Positions 1 to 6,617 of a stretch of 12,206 nucleotides of DNA are shown here, one piece after another (within the stretch, counting starts at the first letter, position 1; every line of letters begins with the position of its first letter). A program made the position numbers and the translations under genes. The DNA is taken from assembly GCA_041659585.1 (NCBI GenBank), contig JBAZXY010000034.1, positions 1 through 12,206 of the forward strand, written 5' to 3'. Source of the DNA: UBA8518 sp041659585. GTDB taxonomy: Bacteria > Patescibacteriota > Minisyncoccia > Moranbacterales > UBA2206. The notes beneath the pieces are model-generated. The model ran no database searches, was not told the origin of the DNA, and was given only the letters and a program-made list of their open reading frames with translations.

Positions 1-139
1 CCACAAAACAAATATCTGCGTCGTGATTTTTTTCTGCTAAAATTCTACTAGCTGACAAGCGCAAATTCAAATCATACGAAATTTCTCCGCTTTTTGTGCC
101 GTGATGCAAAACACAAATCAATTTTTTAGTGGAAGGCAT
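1..139 (-). CDS. Partial gene, possible DUF218/YdcF-like protein (N-terminus only)
   Basis: Only the first 46 codons lie in the window; the gene continues past the left edge. The reading frame starts at ATG 139-137 and opens MPSTKKLICVLHHGTK, then a stretch with NLRLSASRILAEK and ADICFVG. A short beta strand, a polar loop, an Arg-containing helix and a second strand ending near Gly resemble the N-terminal fold of DUF218/YdcF/SanA proteins, which are envelope-associated proteins of poorly known role. This is a weak pattern match. The start lies 5 bases after the stop of the DMT transporter gene on the same strand, with no terminator between, so the two are almost certainly co-transcribed and probably translationally coupled. 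No strong Shine-Dalgarno is visible. The existence of the gene is well supported; the family name is not. Confidence 0.6.
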   Translation of the reverse strand, partial: MPSTKKLICVLHHGTKSGEISYDLNLRLSASRILAEKNHDADICFV

Positions 140-144
140 GCTTT

Positions 145-1056
145 TTATTTAAAAAGAGTAATGATAACGGCCCCGGCAACCATCAGTAGGGTGGCCCAAA
201 TCTTGCGCTGCACATGGGTGCGTTCTTTGAAATAGAAATAGCCGATGAGAAAAGCAAAAAAGGGCATGATGCGCTTGATAGCCATAATATAGGCGACGTT
301 TTGCAAGGCATAGGCATAACCGATGCTCAAGTTGGAAATGGTGATGGATAGGCTGGCCAGAATGATGGCTATAAAAAAGTTTCTTTTTTCATGGTGTTGA
401 AATTGGACGAAGACATTTTTTATTTTTGTGGTCTCTTTGAAAAGCAAGATAAAGATGCCAAAAACCAAACCCATCAAAAGATGAATGAGCATGGTGGCAA
501 AAAGAGGGGAGCTTTCCAGAACAGCTAACTTGGTAGTGGTTGGACTAAGTGTATAGCAGGCGGCAGTCATTAGAAAAAACAATAAGCCTTTGCGATTTTG
601 CTGATGTTGCAGGATTTCGGCTTCGGATTTTTTGGCCCTGCCATATTCCATCAAAAAGGCTCCTGAAACTACTACCAAAATTCCTGCTAGTCCGGTGGTT
701 GAGGGGAACTCATGAAATAGGAGCATCGGTGGGAACATGATAGTCAGTGAGGTGAGCGTCATATAGGGCATCAGATAACTAAGCTCGGAAAGGTCCAAGG
801 CTTTATAGAGAAAATAAGTTGCCAAAATATTCACTGCAACAGAAGAACCGAGACCAATCCAAAACCTTGAGGATAAAGAAAACATATCAAGGCTTTCATT
901 CTGCAAAATAAAAAAAGCGCTCATTAAAAAACCAGCCAGCAAAAAAGCTAAAAAAGCGATGAAATTGTTCATGCCTTTTGTTTTGAGCGCTTTCTTTTTA
1001 ATGGCCATCTCGCTCGCTTGAAAAAAAGCGCCGAGTAGGGAATAGATAATCCACAT
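145..1056 (-). CDS. DMT-superfamily (EamA-type) membrane transporter
   Basis: About 303 residues from ATG 1056 (protein start MWIIYSLLGAFFQASEMA). The chain is almost wholly hydrophobic and can be read as ten transmembrane helices in two five-helix halves, the usual EamA/DMT layout and length. Small polar loops contain features such as YKALDLSELSYLMPY in the first half and YAYALQNVAYIMAIKR in the second; such helix ends with Ala/Tyr/Pro are typical of drug/metabolite exporters. The substrate cannot be read from sequence. A longer frame with a TTG start at 1101 exists, but it would begin inside the upstream terminator hairpin. ATG 1056 is preceded by a perfect TATAAT exactly 6 bases upstream, so I choose it and infer a leaderless mRNA. 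The gene sits downstream of a glycosyltransferase but is cut off from it by a terminator. Confidence 0.85.
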   Translation of the reverse strand: MWIIYSLLGAFFQASEMAIKKKALKTKGMNNFIAFLAFLLAGFLMSAFFILQNESLDMFSLSSRFWIGLGSSVAVNILATYFLYKALDLSELSYLMPYMTLTSLTIMFPPMLLFHEFPSTTGLAGILVVVSGAFLMEYGRAKKSEAEILQHQQNRKGLLFFLMTAACYTLSPTTTKLAVLESSPLFATMLIHLLMGLVFGIFILLFKETTKIKNVFVQFQHHEKRNFFIAIILASLSITISNLSIGYAYALQNVAYIMAIKRIMPFFAFLIGYFYFKERTHVQRKIWATLLMVAGAVIITLFK

Positions 1057-1091
1057 AGGGGTATTATAACGTATTTTAGAAAAATAAAAAA
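1054..1091 (-). promoter_or_regulatory. Candidate leaderless promoter of the DMT transporter
   Basis: On the minus strand a perfect TATAAT (1068-1063) is followed by six bases (ACCCCT) and then the ATG at 1056, which places the expected transcription start on the A of the start codon. There is no Shine-Dalgarno. The -35 region (about 1091-1086, TTTTTT at 17-bp spacing) is poor and falls in the T-tract of the preceding terminator. Confidence 0.5.
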
Positions 1092-1124
1092 TGACCCTCA
1101 AAGCGTGTTGCGCTTCGAGGGTCA
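1080..1124 (-). terminator. Rho-independent terminator of the minus-strand glycosyltransferase
   Basis: In the minus-strand RNA the arms 1124-1111 and 1105-1092 form a 14-bp stem (one G-U pair) with a 5-base loop, followed by a U-tract (UUUUUUAUUUUU). It lies just after the glycosyltransferase stop at 1147. Confidence 0.85.
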
Positions 1125-1146
1125 GGTGGTGTAGCAGAAAATAGAT

Positions 1147-1968
1147 TTAGGCAAGTTGTTTTGTAAACTCGCGTAAACCTTTTTGATGGTAGAAGGCAGC
1201 CTCTGCTTGAAGTTCTGTCTTCTTTGGGGTGCGGTTTGGTGGAGCACCCAGACATTCCAGATAAGCCACATCCATTTTGGCTCCGGCAAAATGGGCCAGA
1301 AACTGAATGACGAAATGCATGCCCCACTTTGGTATAGATTTTTCGCCATACTGCTCTTTTGCAAATTGTTCGTAGCGAGGATACATCTCAAGTGCTTTCT
1401 TCAGAAATACTGGTTTGCCGAGATTAAGGCCAGAACTCTGGATGTAGGTAGGATTTTCCATATCCAGCATGGCTGATTGGAATGAGGCGAGGGAGCGCAT
1501 CATGTGCCGGTCGTGATAGCCAGTGGCATGATCTGGATACACAATTGTTCCGATCATGTGATCACACTTCCCGGAAGCGATTGCTCGAATCAGCCTCGTG
1601 AAAACCGCAGGGTTATGCTCGCCGTCTGCGTCCAAGCAGCCAATGAGGGCACCTTTTCCAGCTTGCTCAAGAGCCCAGGCATAGCCAGTCAAAATGTTGG
1701 CAGCATTGCCCTTGTTATCTGAGTTATAAATCACCTCGAGAAAATCATATTGTTCGGCCAGTTGCCGATAAATTTCCTGCGAACCATCGGTGCTGTTGTC
1801 GTCAATAATCAACAGCTTCAGGTCGCACCCCCTTGATACGAGGTTGACTGCGAGATCTTCGAAGGCATAAAAATTTTCTTGCACCTTGACTCCTGCATTG
1901 TGTGCGGGAGAGAAAAGAAGCAAGTTATTAATCCCAATTTCAGTCAGTCCAGTCAGTCCTGTTTTCAT
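1147..1968 (-). CDS. Family 2 (GT-A fold) glycosyltransferase, soluble
   Basis: 273 residues. The GT-A core is clear: an N-terminal strand LLLFSPAHNAG (about 16-26), the nucleotide-binding LLIIDDNSTDGS (52-63), NKGNAAN (85-91) and the metal-binding DXD-type motif CLDADGEHNP (111-120). Family 2 enzymes transfer a sugar from an activated nucleotide sugar; donor and acceptor here are unknown. The protein has no transmembrane segment, unlike the DPM-like enzyme at 3696-4646, so it is likely cytosolic or peripheral. The C-terminal third (about 180-273) does not resemble anything I can name. ATG 1968 is supported by AAGGAG (1983-1978) 9 bases upstream. The first codons carry a tandem 9-bp repeat encoding GLTGLT, which looks added ahead of the conserved core. 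The gene has its own promoter and terminator, diverges from the nucleotide-sugar dehydrogenase, and probably belongs to the same surface-glycan module. Confidence 0.85.
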   Translation of the reverse strand: MKTGLTGLTEIGINNLLLFSPAHNAGVKVQENFYAFEDLAVNLVSRGCDLKLLIIDDNSTDGSQEIYRQLAEQYDFLEVIYNSDNKGNAANILTGYAWALEQAGKGALIGCLDADGEHNPAVFTRLIRAIASGKCDHMIGTIVYPDHATGYHDRHMMRSLASFQSAMLDMENPTYIQSSGLNLGKPVFLKKALEMYPRYEQFAKEQYGEKSIPKWGMHFVIQFLAHFAGAKMDVAYLECLGAPPNRTPKKTELQAEAAFYHQKGLREFTKQLA

Positions 1969-1977
1969 AATGGTGTT

Positions 1978-1996
1978 CTCCTTCGGGCTGGGCCCG
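1978..1996 (-). promoter_or_regulatory. Shine-Dalgarno with adjacent GC hairpin in the glycosyltransferase leader
   Basis: AAGGAG (1983-1978) stands 9 bases before ATG 1968. Directly upstream, CGGGC-CCA-GCCCG (1996-1984) can fold into a 5-bp all-GC stem touching the ribosome binding site. The whole leader from the inferred start near 2056 is about 87 bases. A role in translation control is possible but unproven; no known riboswitch was recognised. Confidence 0.45.
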
Positions 1997-2062
1997 TTTT
2001 GATGTTGTGGAATTTATATTCCGTATGTTGTTGTAAAACTGCTATCCGTAAGTGGATTGTGT

Positions 2063-2091
2063 ATTGTAGCATATTTGACTGAAAAAGTCAA
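2063..2091 (-). promoter_or_regulatory. Sigma-70-type promoter of the minus-strand glycosyltransferase
   Basis: TTGACT (2091-2086), a 17-bp spacer and TACAAT (2068-2063) on the minus strand. The -35 box is one arm of a palindrome, TTGACT-5 bases-AGTCAA, at 2075-2091, which could be an operator. The expected start is near 2056. Confidence 0.75.
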
Positions 2092-2194
2092 TGCTAGGAC
2101 GGAGTGACTATGTTTTATGGCTGAAGAAAGCCATTGTAGTAGGATTTAGGCATAGAGATAATTTTATTGGACAGTTTAAAATAAGGTTTTCTAT

Positions 2195-2222
2195 TTGACT
2201 CTGGCACCCATTGTTCTATAAT
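2195..2222 (+). promoter_or_regulatory. Sigma-70-type promoter of the nucleotide-sugar dehydrogenase
   Basis: TTGACT (2195-2200), a 16-bp spacer and TATAAT (2217-2222). The expected start is near 2229, giving a leader of about 52 bases. The 312-base gap 1969-2280 holds this promoter, the divergent glycosyltransferase promoter and, between them, a short hairpin ATGGCT/AGCCAT (2117-2134) with no T-tract. I see no gene in the gap. Confidence 0.75.
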
Positions 2223-2280
2223 AATAACTAGGTTGTTTGGACGGTCAAAAGATGCTTCAATTAAAAAATAAGAGAAAAAT

Positions 2281-3564
2281 ATGTCAGAACAAAAAAAACA
2301 GAAGGTGTGTGTGATCGGCATGGGATATGTGGGGTTGCCACTGGCGGCAGTGTGCGCCAAAAAAGGCTATGAGGTGATGGGCTTTGACACTGACACGGCG
2401 AAATTAGCCATCATTGCTCAAGGGAAAAGTCCCTTTAAGGAAGAATTTTTGGAGAAACTTTTGCCCCAAGTGAAAATCAATGTCACAGCCGATGAAAATG
2501 AAATCAAAGGCTATGACATTTATTTGATCTGTGTGCCCACCCCGGTGGATGCGAAATATTTCCCCATTCTCACGCCTGTCATTGATGCTTCCCGCACAGT
2601 CGCAGCTCACATGAAAAAAGGTGCTCTGGTAGTGTTGGAGTCTACGGTTAATCCAGGAGTGAGTGCTGAAGTGGTGCGGCCAATTTTTGAAAAAGCCGGC
2701 TTTGAAGTGGGCAAAGATGTTTTCATCGCCCATTGTCCAGAGCGGGTTAATCCAGGTGATTCAAAGTGGAATGTAGGAAATTTGCCTCGCGTAGTGGGTT
2801 CTTTTGATGAAAAAGGCTTGAAGATTGCTAAAGATTTCTATGAAAGTGTTGTGGATGGTGAGATTATGGCAATGGATTCGATTGAAGAAGCAGAGGCAGT
2901 GAAGATTTTGGAGAATTCCTTCCGAGATGTGAACATTGCTTTTGTGAACGAAGCTGCTAAATCTTTCAGTCATCTCAATATCGACATCACGAATGTCATC
3001 CGGGGAGCTTCCACAAAGCCTTATTCTTTTATGGCGCATTGGCCAAGTTGCGGAGTGGGTGGACATTGCATTCCAGTGGATCCCTACTATATGATTGAAA
3101 AAGCCAAGGAACATAACTTTGATCACAAGTTTTTACGTACAGCGCGCACAATCAATAATAGTATGCCTGAATATACTGTGGATCTTTTGCAGCATCGCTT
3201 GAATCAAGTGGAAAAATCAGTGAAAGGCACTAAAATCGGTATCATGGGATTGTCCTATAAGGCGAACGTGAGTGACTTGCGGGAAAGTCCAGCCTTGAAA
3301 ATTATTGAGAAATTGAGAAAACTAGGAGCGGATCTAATTATTTTTGATCCATTTGTTCCAGGCCTTTCCAACGTAAAAAGCATAGATGAATTGCTAGAAA
3401 AATCTGATGCACTCCTTTTGACAGCTAATCATGCTGAGTTCGTGCAGATTCCAGTGGAAAATTTTGCCAAGAATAATATCAAGATAATTATTGATGGCAA
3501 GAATTGTTTGGATAAAAAAGCTATTCAGACTGCTGGCATTGTGTATTCTGGTATTGGCAGATAA
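2281..3564 (+). CDS. Nucleotide-sugar 6-dehydrogenase (UDP-N-acetylhexosamine type, WbpA/TviB/WecC-like)
   Basis: 427 residues, the normal length of the UDP-glucose/GDP-mannose dehydrogenase family. These enzymes oxidise the C6 hydroxyl of a nucleotide sugar to a carboxylate with two NAD+. Seen: N-terminal Rossmann motif VIGMGYVGLPLAAVCAKKGY (about 11-30), CVPTPVD (84-90), LESTVNPG (119-126), the central helix with Lys208 and Asn212 (KILENSFRDVN), the catalytic cysteine Cys263 in GVGGHCIPVDPYY (258-270), and the C-terminal sugar-nucleotide half with GLSYKANVSDLRESPA (323-338). The GGHCIPVDPYY form is typical of the branch acting on UDP-GlcNAc, UDP-GalNAc or UDP-ManNAc rather than UDP-glucose; the exact sugar cannot be fixed. 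The product would feed an acidic surface polysaccharide built by the flanking glycosyltransferases. The gene has its own promoter and terminator; the ribosome site before ATG 2281 (AAGAG) is weak. Confidence 0.9.
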   Translation: MSEQKKQKVCVIGMGYVGLPLAAVCAKKGYEVMGFDTDTAKLAIIAQGKSPFKEEFLEKLLPQVKINVTADENEIKGYDIYLICVPTPVDAKYFPILTPVIDASRTVAAHMKKGALVVLESTVNPGVSAEVVRPIFEKAGFEVGKDVFIAHCPERVNPGDSKWNVGNLPRVVGSFDEKGLKIAKDFYESVVDGEIMAMDSIEEAEAVKILENSFRDVNIAFVNEAAKSFSHLNIDITNVIRGASTKPYSFMAHWPSCGVGGHCIPVDPYYMIEKAKEHNFDHKFLRTARTINNSMPEYTVDLLQHRLNQVEKSVKGTKIGIMGLSYKANVSDLRESPALKIIEKLRKLGADLIIFDPFVPGLSNVKSIDELLEKSDALLLTANHAEFVQIPVENFAKNNIKIIIDGKNCLDKKAIQTAGIVYSGIGR

Positions 3565-3588
3565 TTGAATTATCTTTTTGTAACAACA

Positions 3589-3616
3589 CAAGGCTCCTTG
3601 AATGGGAGTCTTGTTT
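3589..3616 (+). terminator. Terminator of the nucleotide-sugar dehydrogenase
   Basis: CAAGGCTCC (3589-3597) pairs with GGAGTCTTG (3605-3613) in a 9-bp stem with one G-U pair and a 7-base loop. The following T-run is short (TTT), so termination may be partial. The -35 of the next gene begins at 3615, directly on the tail. Confidence 0.6.
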
Positions 3617-3643
3617 GCTAGGTAGAAATAAATATGCCATAAT
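3615..3643 (+). promoter_or_regulatory. Promoter of the membrane glycosyltransferase
   Basis: TTGCTA (3615-3620), a 17-bp spacer and CATAAT (3638-3643), with an extended -10 TGC immediately before the hexamer. The expected start is near 3650, leaving a leader of about 46 bases. Confidence 0.6.
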
Positions 3644-3695
3644 TAACTCATATTTAGTTGCATAATGTTGAAAATAATAATTTAAGAAAAAAAGA

Positions 3696-4646
3696 ATGAG
3701 ATTAATTGTAAATCTTCCCGCATTCAATGAAGCGGAAAAAATTGGTGAAACCATCAAAAGAATTCCGCGCCAAATTCCGGGAGTAGATGAGGTGTTGGTG
3801 CAGGTGATTGATGATGGGTCCAAAGATGAGACTATGGCCATTGCCAAGGCGGCCGGAGCAGATTTTGTCTATACCAATGGCATCAATCGTGGCATTGGCA
3901 TTACCTTTAAGCATGCGGCAGAGCGAGCCCTGGACAATGGAGCGGACATTATGTGCAATATGGATGCTGATGGCCAATTCAATCCTCAAGATATCATAAA
4001 AATCATCACCCCTATCTTGAATAAGGAATCAGACATGGTCAGTGCTAGTCGCTTTGGCGACAAGGAGGCTAAGGATATGCCGAAAATGAAATATCACTTG
4101 AATAAGATTGCAGCTACTATTATCGGTAGTTTTATGAATTATGATATTGATGATTTGACTTGCGGTTTCCGGGCCTATAGTCGCGAAACACTGATCCGTC
4201 TCAATATCACCCCTGGTTTCACCTATACCCAAGAAACTATTATTGACGCTATTGGGAAAAATTTGAAATTGAAGTGGATTCCGGTGGAAGTGACCTATTT
4301 TGCGGGAAGAAAATCACGCGTGGTGAAAAGCATTTTCAACTATGTCAGTCAAAGCGGCAAGATTATTTTGGAGGCGGTGCGGGATGTTCGTCCGATGAAA
4401 TTTTTTGGTTGGCCAGCCTTGCTTCTGCTATTGACCTCATTTGGATTTTTCGTGGATTTTTTTGTGATGTATTTCCAAGATTTCAAAATATCACCCTATA
4501 AAAACATTCTCCTTGTGGCAATTACATTGTTGATTGTAGGCATTCAATTCCTGATTTTTGCTTTTATCGCGGACATGATCAAATCGGCTCGCAAGCTCAT
4601 AGAAGATCAAGCGCATACTTTGAAAAAATGGCGTTATAAGAAATAG
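3696..4646 (+). CDS. Family 2 glycosyltransferase with two C-terminal membrane helices (DPM1/GtrB-like)
   Basis: 316 residues. The N-terminal GT-A domain begins at once: LIVNLPAFNEAEKIGETI (3-20), VQVIDDGSKDET (35-46), NRGIGITFKHA (64-74) and the metal-binding NMDADGQFNP (88-97); then SRF (118-120) and DLTCGFRAYS (153-162), typical of dolichyl/polyprenyl-phosphate sugar transferases. Two hydrophobic segments follow at about 236-260 and 268-293, then a basic tail. This GT-A plus two-helix form is that of GtrB/ArnC-like enzymes, which load a sugar onto a polyprenyl phosphate carrier at the inner face of the membrane. Sugar and carrier are inferred from the family, not shown. The ribosome site before ATG 3696 is purine-rich but weak. 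The gene lies downstream of the dehydrogenase with its own promoter and converges on the small membrane protein at 4706-5089 across a shared terminator. Confidence 0.88.
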   Translation: MRLIVNLPAFNEAEKIGETIKRIPRQIPGVDEVLVQVIDDGSKDETMAIAKAAGADFVYTNGINRGIGITFKHAAERALDNGADIMCNMDADGQFNPQDIIKIITPILNKESDMVSASRFGDKEAKDMPKMKYHLNKIAATIIGSFMNYDIDDLTCGFRAYSRETLIRLNITPGFTYTQETIIDAIGKNLKLKWIPVEVTYFAGRKSRVVKSIFNYVSQSGKIILEAVRDVRPMKFFGWPALLLLLTSFGFFVDFFVMYFQDFKISPYKNILLVAITLLIVGIQFLIFAFIADMIKSARKLIEDQAHTLKKWRYKK

Positions 4647-4657
4647 GCAATTTACAG

Positions 4658-4694
4658 ATACAAAAAGCTCCCATTTGCTGGGAGCTTTTTGTAT
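4658..4694. terminator. Bidirectional terminator between convergent genes
   Basis: A perfect 16-bp inverted repeat (4658-4673 and 4679-4694) with a 5-base loop. The arms carry AAAAAGCTCCCA and TGGGAGCTTTTT, so each strand has an A-tract before and a U-tract after the GC core. It serves the glycosyltransferase (plus) and the small membrane protein (minus). Confidence 0.9.
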
Positions 4695-4705
4695 GCAGAC
4701 AGGAC

Positions 4706-5089
4706 CTAGTAGCGAGCAGGCATAGACGACTCTATATCCTCTGGTGTGGGCATGGAGTCTTGTAATTCTTGGGATTTTCTTTGTATCTTATCAGCTTCAG
4801 TATTCCACTTTTCAGCCTCTTTATTAAGGTCCTCCATTTTTCCTTTGAACTCTTGCATATTGGGAGTCTGCTTTTTAATCTCTTCTTTGGCTGCTTGATA
4901 GCCGAGCCAGCCAAGAAAGGCTACCGTAGCTAGGCTAAGAAAAATCAATATGAGGCATCCACCAACAATCCACACCCAAGGAGAGGTTTTTTTGGGAGAG
5001 GCAGAGGCGGCTTGGTCAGTGATGGGCGTGGTTGGTTGTGTTGCGGCTGGCGCAATTTCTGCACCAGTATTAGCAGGTGTATTTTCCAT
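4706..5089 (-). CDS. Small single-pass membrane protein with C-terminal coiled coil, unknown function
   Basis: 127 residues. I do not recognise the family. The N-terminus (1-35) is rich in Pro, Thr and Ala and looks disordered. One strong transmembrane segment, preceded by KK and SPWVW, spans about 38-64 (IVGGCLILIFLSLATVAFLG). Residues 66-112 are highly charged (Lys/Glu) with heptad-like spacing and should form a helix or coiled coil. The tail is short, ending PARY. There is no signal-peptidase site, so it is a membrane anchor rather than a secreted protein. It is divergent from the M23 peptidase with overlapping promoters, which suggests an envelope role, but this is guilt by association only. 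The start ATG 5089 has no clear Shine-Dalgarno. Composition and the bracketing terminator and promoter support a real gene. Confidence 0.75.
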   Translation of the reverse strand: MENTPANTGAEIAPAATQPTTPITDQAASASPKKTSPWVWIVGGCLILIFLSLATVAFLGWLGYQAAKEEIKKQTPNMQEFKGKMEDLNKEAEKWNTEADKIQRKSQELQDSMPTPEDIESSMPARY

Positions 5090-5100
5090 AAAAATTAGAG

Positions 5101-5129
5101 TTTACTTATTAGCCTAAGACCAGTATAAT
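5101..5129 (+). promoter_or_regulatory. Promoter of the M23 peptidase, overlapping a divergent -10
   Basis: TTTACT (5101-5106), a 17-bp spacer and a perfect TATAAT (5124-5129). On the minus strand TATACT (5127-5122) sits on the same bases and could be the -10 of the small membrane protein; its -35 (TTTTAA near 5150-5145) is weak. The plus-strand start is expected near 5136. Confidence 0.65.
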
Positions 5130-5177
5130 GCAAAAGAAGAATTATTAAAAGAGCTTTTAAGGAAGAAGGTTAAAAAT

Positions 5178-6479
5178 ATGCATATTGAATATAAATATCA
5201 TGCTCGACAAACTTTTTGGGCGAGAAGAAGAAAGGTTAGGAATTTCCTATTAATTATTTTTGTAGGAGGATTTTTTTCCTATAGTGCATTTAAATTGTAC
5301 GGAAAGATAGCAGGACCTAATAATCCCGGCGAGCAGCAGGCAGAAAACATGGTTGTACAGGATGTTAGTGCTAATGAAAAACAGGTTGAGGCCGAAGGAG
5401 TAGAAAAAAAAGATAGTGGCAAGACCTATGTAGTCAGTGAGGGGGATATTCCAGCGGATATTTTGATGACACAAGGCAAATTGGATGCGAACGATGTGGA
5501 GGCGCTGCTCACGGCTTCAGAGGGAATTTTTGATTTTGCTAATTTAAAAATCGGCCAGCCAGTGCGTTTTTATTTTGAAGGCGGGGAGAGGGCCAGTCGC
5601 ATTGAATATGATAAAAACACGGAAAGTGTGATTGTGGTAGATCGCCAAGAAAAGGCATTTAAAATCAAGGAAGAGAAAATTAATTATACTGTTTCTCAGG
5701 AAGTGGCTCAGGGAAAAATTGATAATTTTTTCTATGTCGATGCCATGGAAGCCGGACTATCAGAAGCTACGGTGCTAGAGATGGGGGATATCTTTTCTTT
5801 TAGTATTGATTTCACGACAGAAATCCAGCAGGGGGATGAATTTGTGGCGATCTATGAGAAGCGTATGAAAGATGGGGTGCGGGCAACAGATGGCAGGATT
5901 TTAGCTGCAAAATTTATTAACAATGGTAAAGCACATTGGGCGTATTATTTTGATAATAATGGCCACGGCGGTTATTATGATGAGGATGGGCGCGTTTTGG
6001 AACGGCAATTTTTGAAAGCCCCTCTCAGTTACCGACGTATTTCATCGGGCTATACGGGAACTCGAATGCACCCAATCACCAAAAAGGTGACCGCGCATTA
6101 CCAGATCGACTATGCGGCGCCTACAGGCACTCCCGTAGTGGCTTCTGCGCGGGGAATAGTGGCGAGTGCTGGCGGAGAGACTGGTTGGGGGAATATGGTG
6201 CGCTTGAAACACGACGGTGGCTATACCACGCATTATGGTCATCTCAGTGCTTTTGCCAAAGGCCTTCGGGCGGGTATGAGCGTGGCGCAAGGACAAGTGA
6301 TTGGTTATGTCGGTTCCACCGGTTGGTCCACTGGTCCGCATCTGGATTATGGTATGAAACTCAATGGTTCTCCGGTCAATCCACTTTCGCTCAATCTGCC
6401 CAAAGGAAATCCGCTGGACGCATCCAGTATGCAGTTATTTGAAGCGGAGAAAAATAAATATGTTCAATTATTACAATAG
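5178..6479 (+). CDS. MepM/Csd3-like M23 family metallopeptidase (peptidoglycan endopeptidase)
   Basis: 433 residues. A basic cytoplasmic tail (RRRKVRN) precedes one membrane anchor at about 22-40, then a linker. A LysM-like/OapA-type segment opens TYVVSEGD (83-90). A Csd3_N2-like middle domain follows (about 165-280, with VDAMEAGLSEA and GDEFVAIYEKR), then the M23 domain (about 284-405). These enzymes cut peptide cross-links in murein outside the membrane. Metal and catalytic positions: RMHPITKK (296-303), H307-x3-D311 in HYQIDYAAPTGTPV, HYGHLS (352-357) and GPHLDYG (386-392). The last motif is HxD at 388-390 where most members have HxH. Strong AAGGAAGAAGG (5159-5169) lies 8 bases before ATG 5178. 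No clear terminator follows, so read-through into the kinase gene is possible. The order LysM-like, Csd3-type, M23 is that of E. coli MepM and Helicobacter Csd3. Confidence 0.9.
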   Translation: MHIEYKYHARQTFWARRRKVRNFLLIIFVGGFFSYSAFKLYGKIAGPNNPGEQQAENMVVQDVSANEKQVEAEGVEKKDSGKTYVVSEGDIPADILMTQGKLDANDVEALLTASEGIFDFANLKIGQPVRFYFEGGERASRIEYDKNTESVIVVDRQEKAFKIKEEKINYTVSQEVAQGKIDNFFYVDAMEAGLSEATVLEMGDIFSFSIDFTTEIQQGDEFVAIYEKRMKDGVRATDGRILAAKFINNGKAHWAYYFDNNGHGGYYDEDGRVLERQFLKAPLSYRRISSGYTGTRMHPITKKVTAHYQIDYAAPTGTPVVASARGIVASAGGETGWGNMVRLKHDGGYTTHYGHLSAFAKGLRAGMSVAQGQVIGYVGSTGWSTGPHLDYGMKLNGSPVNPLSLNLPKGNPLDASSMQLFEAEKNKYVQLLQ

Positions 6480-6532
6480 GAAATAACTTAAAAAATAGTC
6501 AATTGTCTGGGGTGGTAAGAAAGGTTTTTTTG

Positions 6533-6541
6533 TGCTAGAAT
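6533..6541 (+). promoter_or_regulatory. Extended -10 element before the soluble histidine kinase
   Basis: TGC-TAGAAT (6533-6541) with no good -35 at 16-18 bp. The expected start is near 6548, about 70 bases before ATG 6618. Confidence 0.45.
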
Positions 6542-6617
6542 AAGGCAGTTCTTTTTAGGCAATAAATAACAATAAATCACTTGAAATAGTTTTTTAAATT
6601 TTTCTTAGGAGGAGTAA

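Noticed and set aside
1057..1101. Longer DMT transporter start at TTG 1101
   Set aside because: It begins inside the upstream terminator stem and upstream of the TATAAT; the added 15 residues are not transporter-like and ATG 1056 fits the family start.
1938..1960. 9-bp tandem repeat in the glycosyltransferase start as a phase-variable tract
   Set aside because: The unit is a multiple of three, so gain or loss would not shift the frame; only two copies.
1969..2056. Riboswitch in the glycosyltransferase leader
   Set aside because: Only a short GC hairpin at the ribosome site is visible; no conserved riboswitch core was recognised.
2115..2360. Minus-strand frame across the dehydrogenase start
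   Set aside because: It overlaps a clear promoter and a conserved Rossmann gene and has no recognisable protein features.
4732..4914. Alternative minus-strand frame inside the coiled-coil gene
   Set aside because: It is a shadow frame; the 127-residue frame has a coherent membrane segment and helix, a terminator and a promoter.
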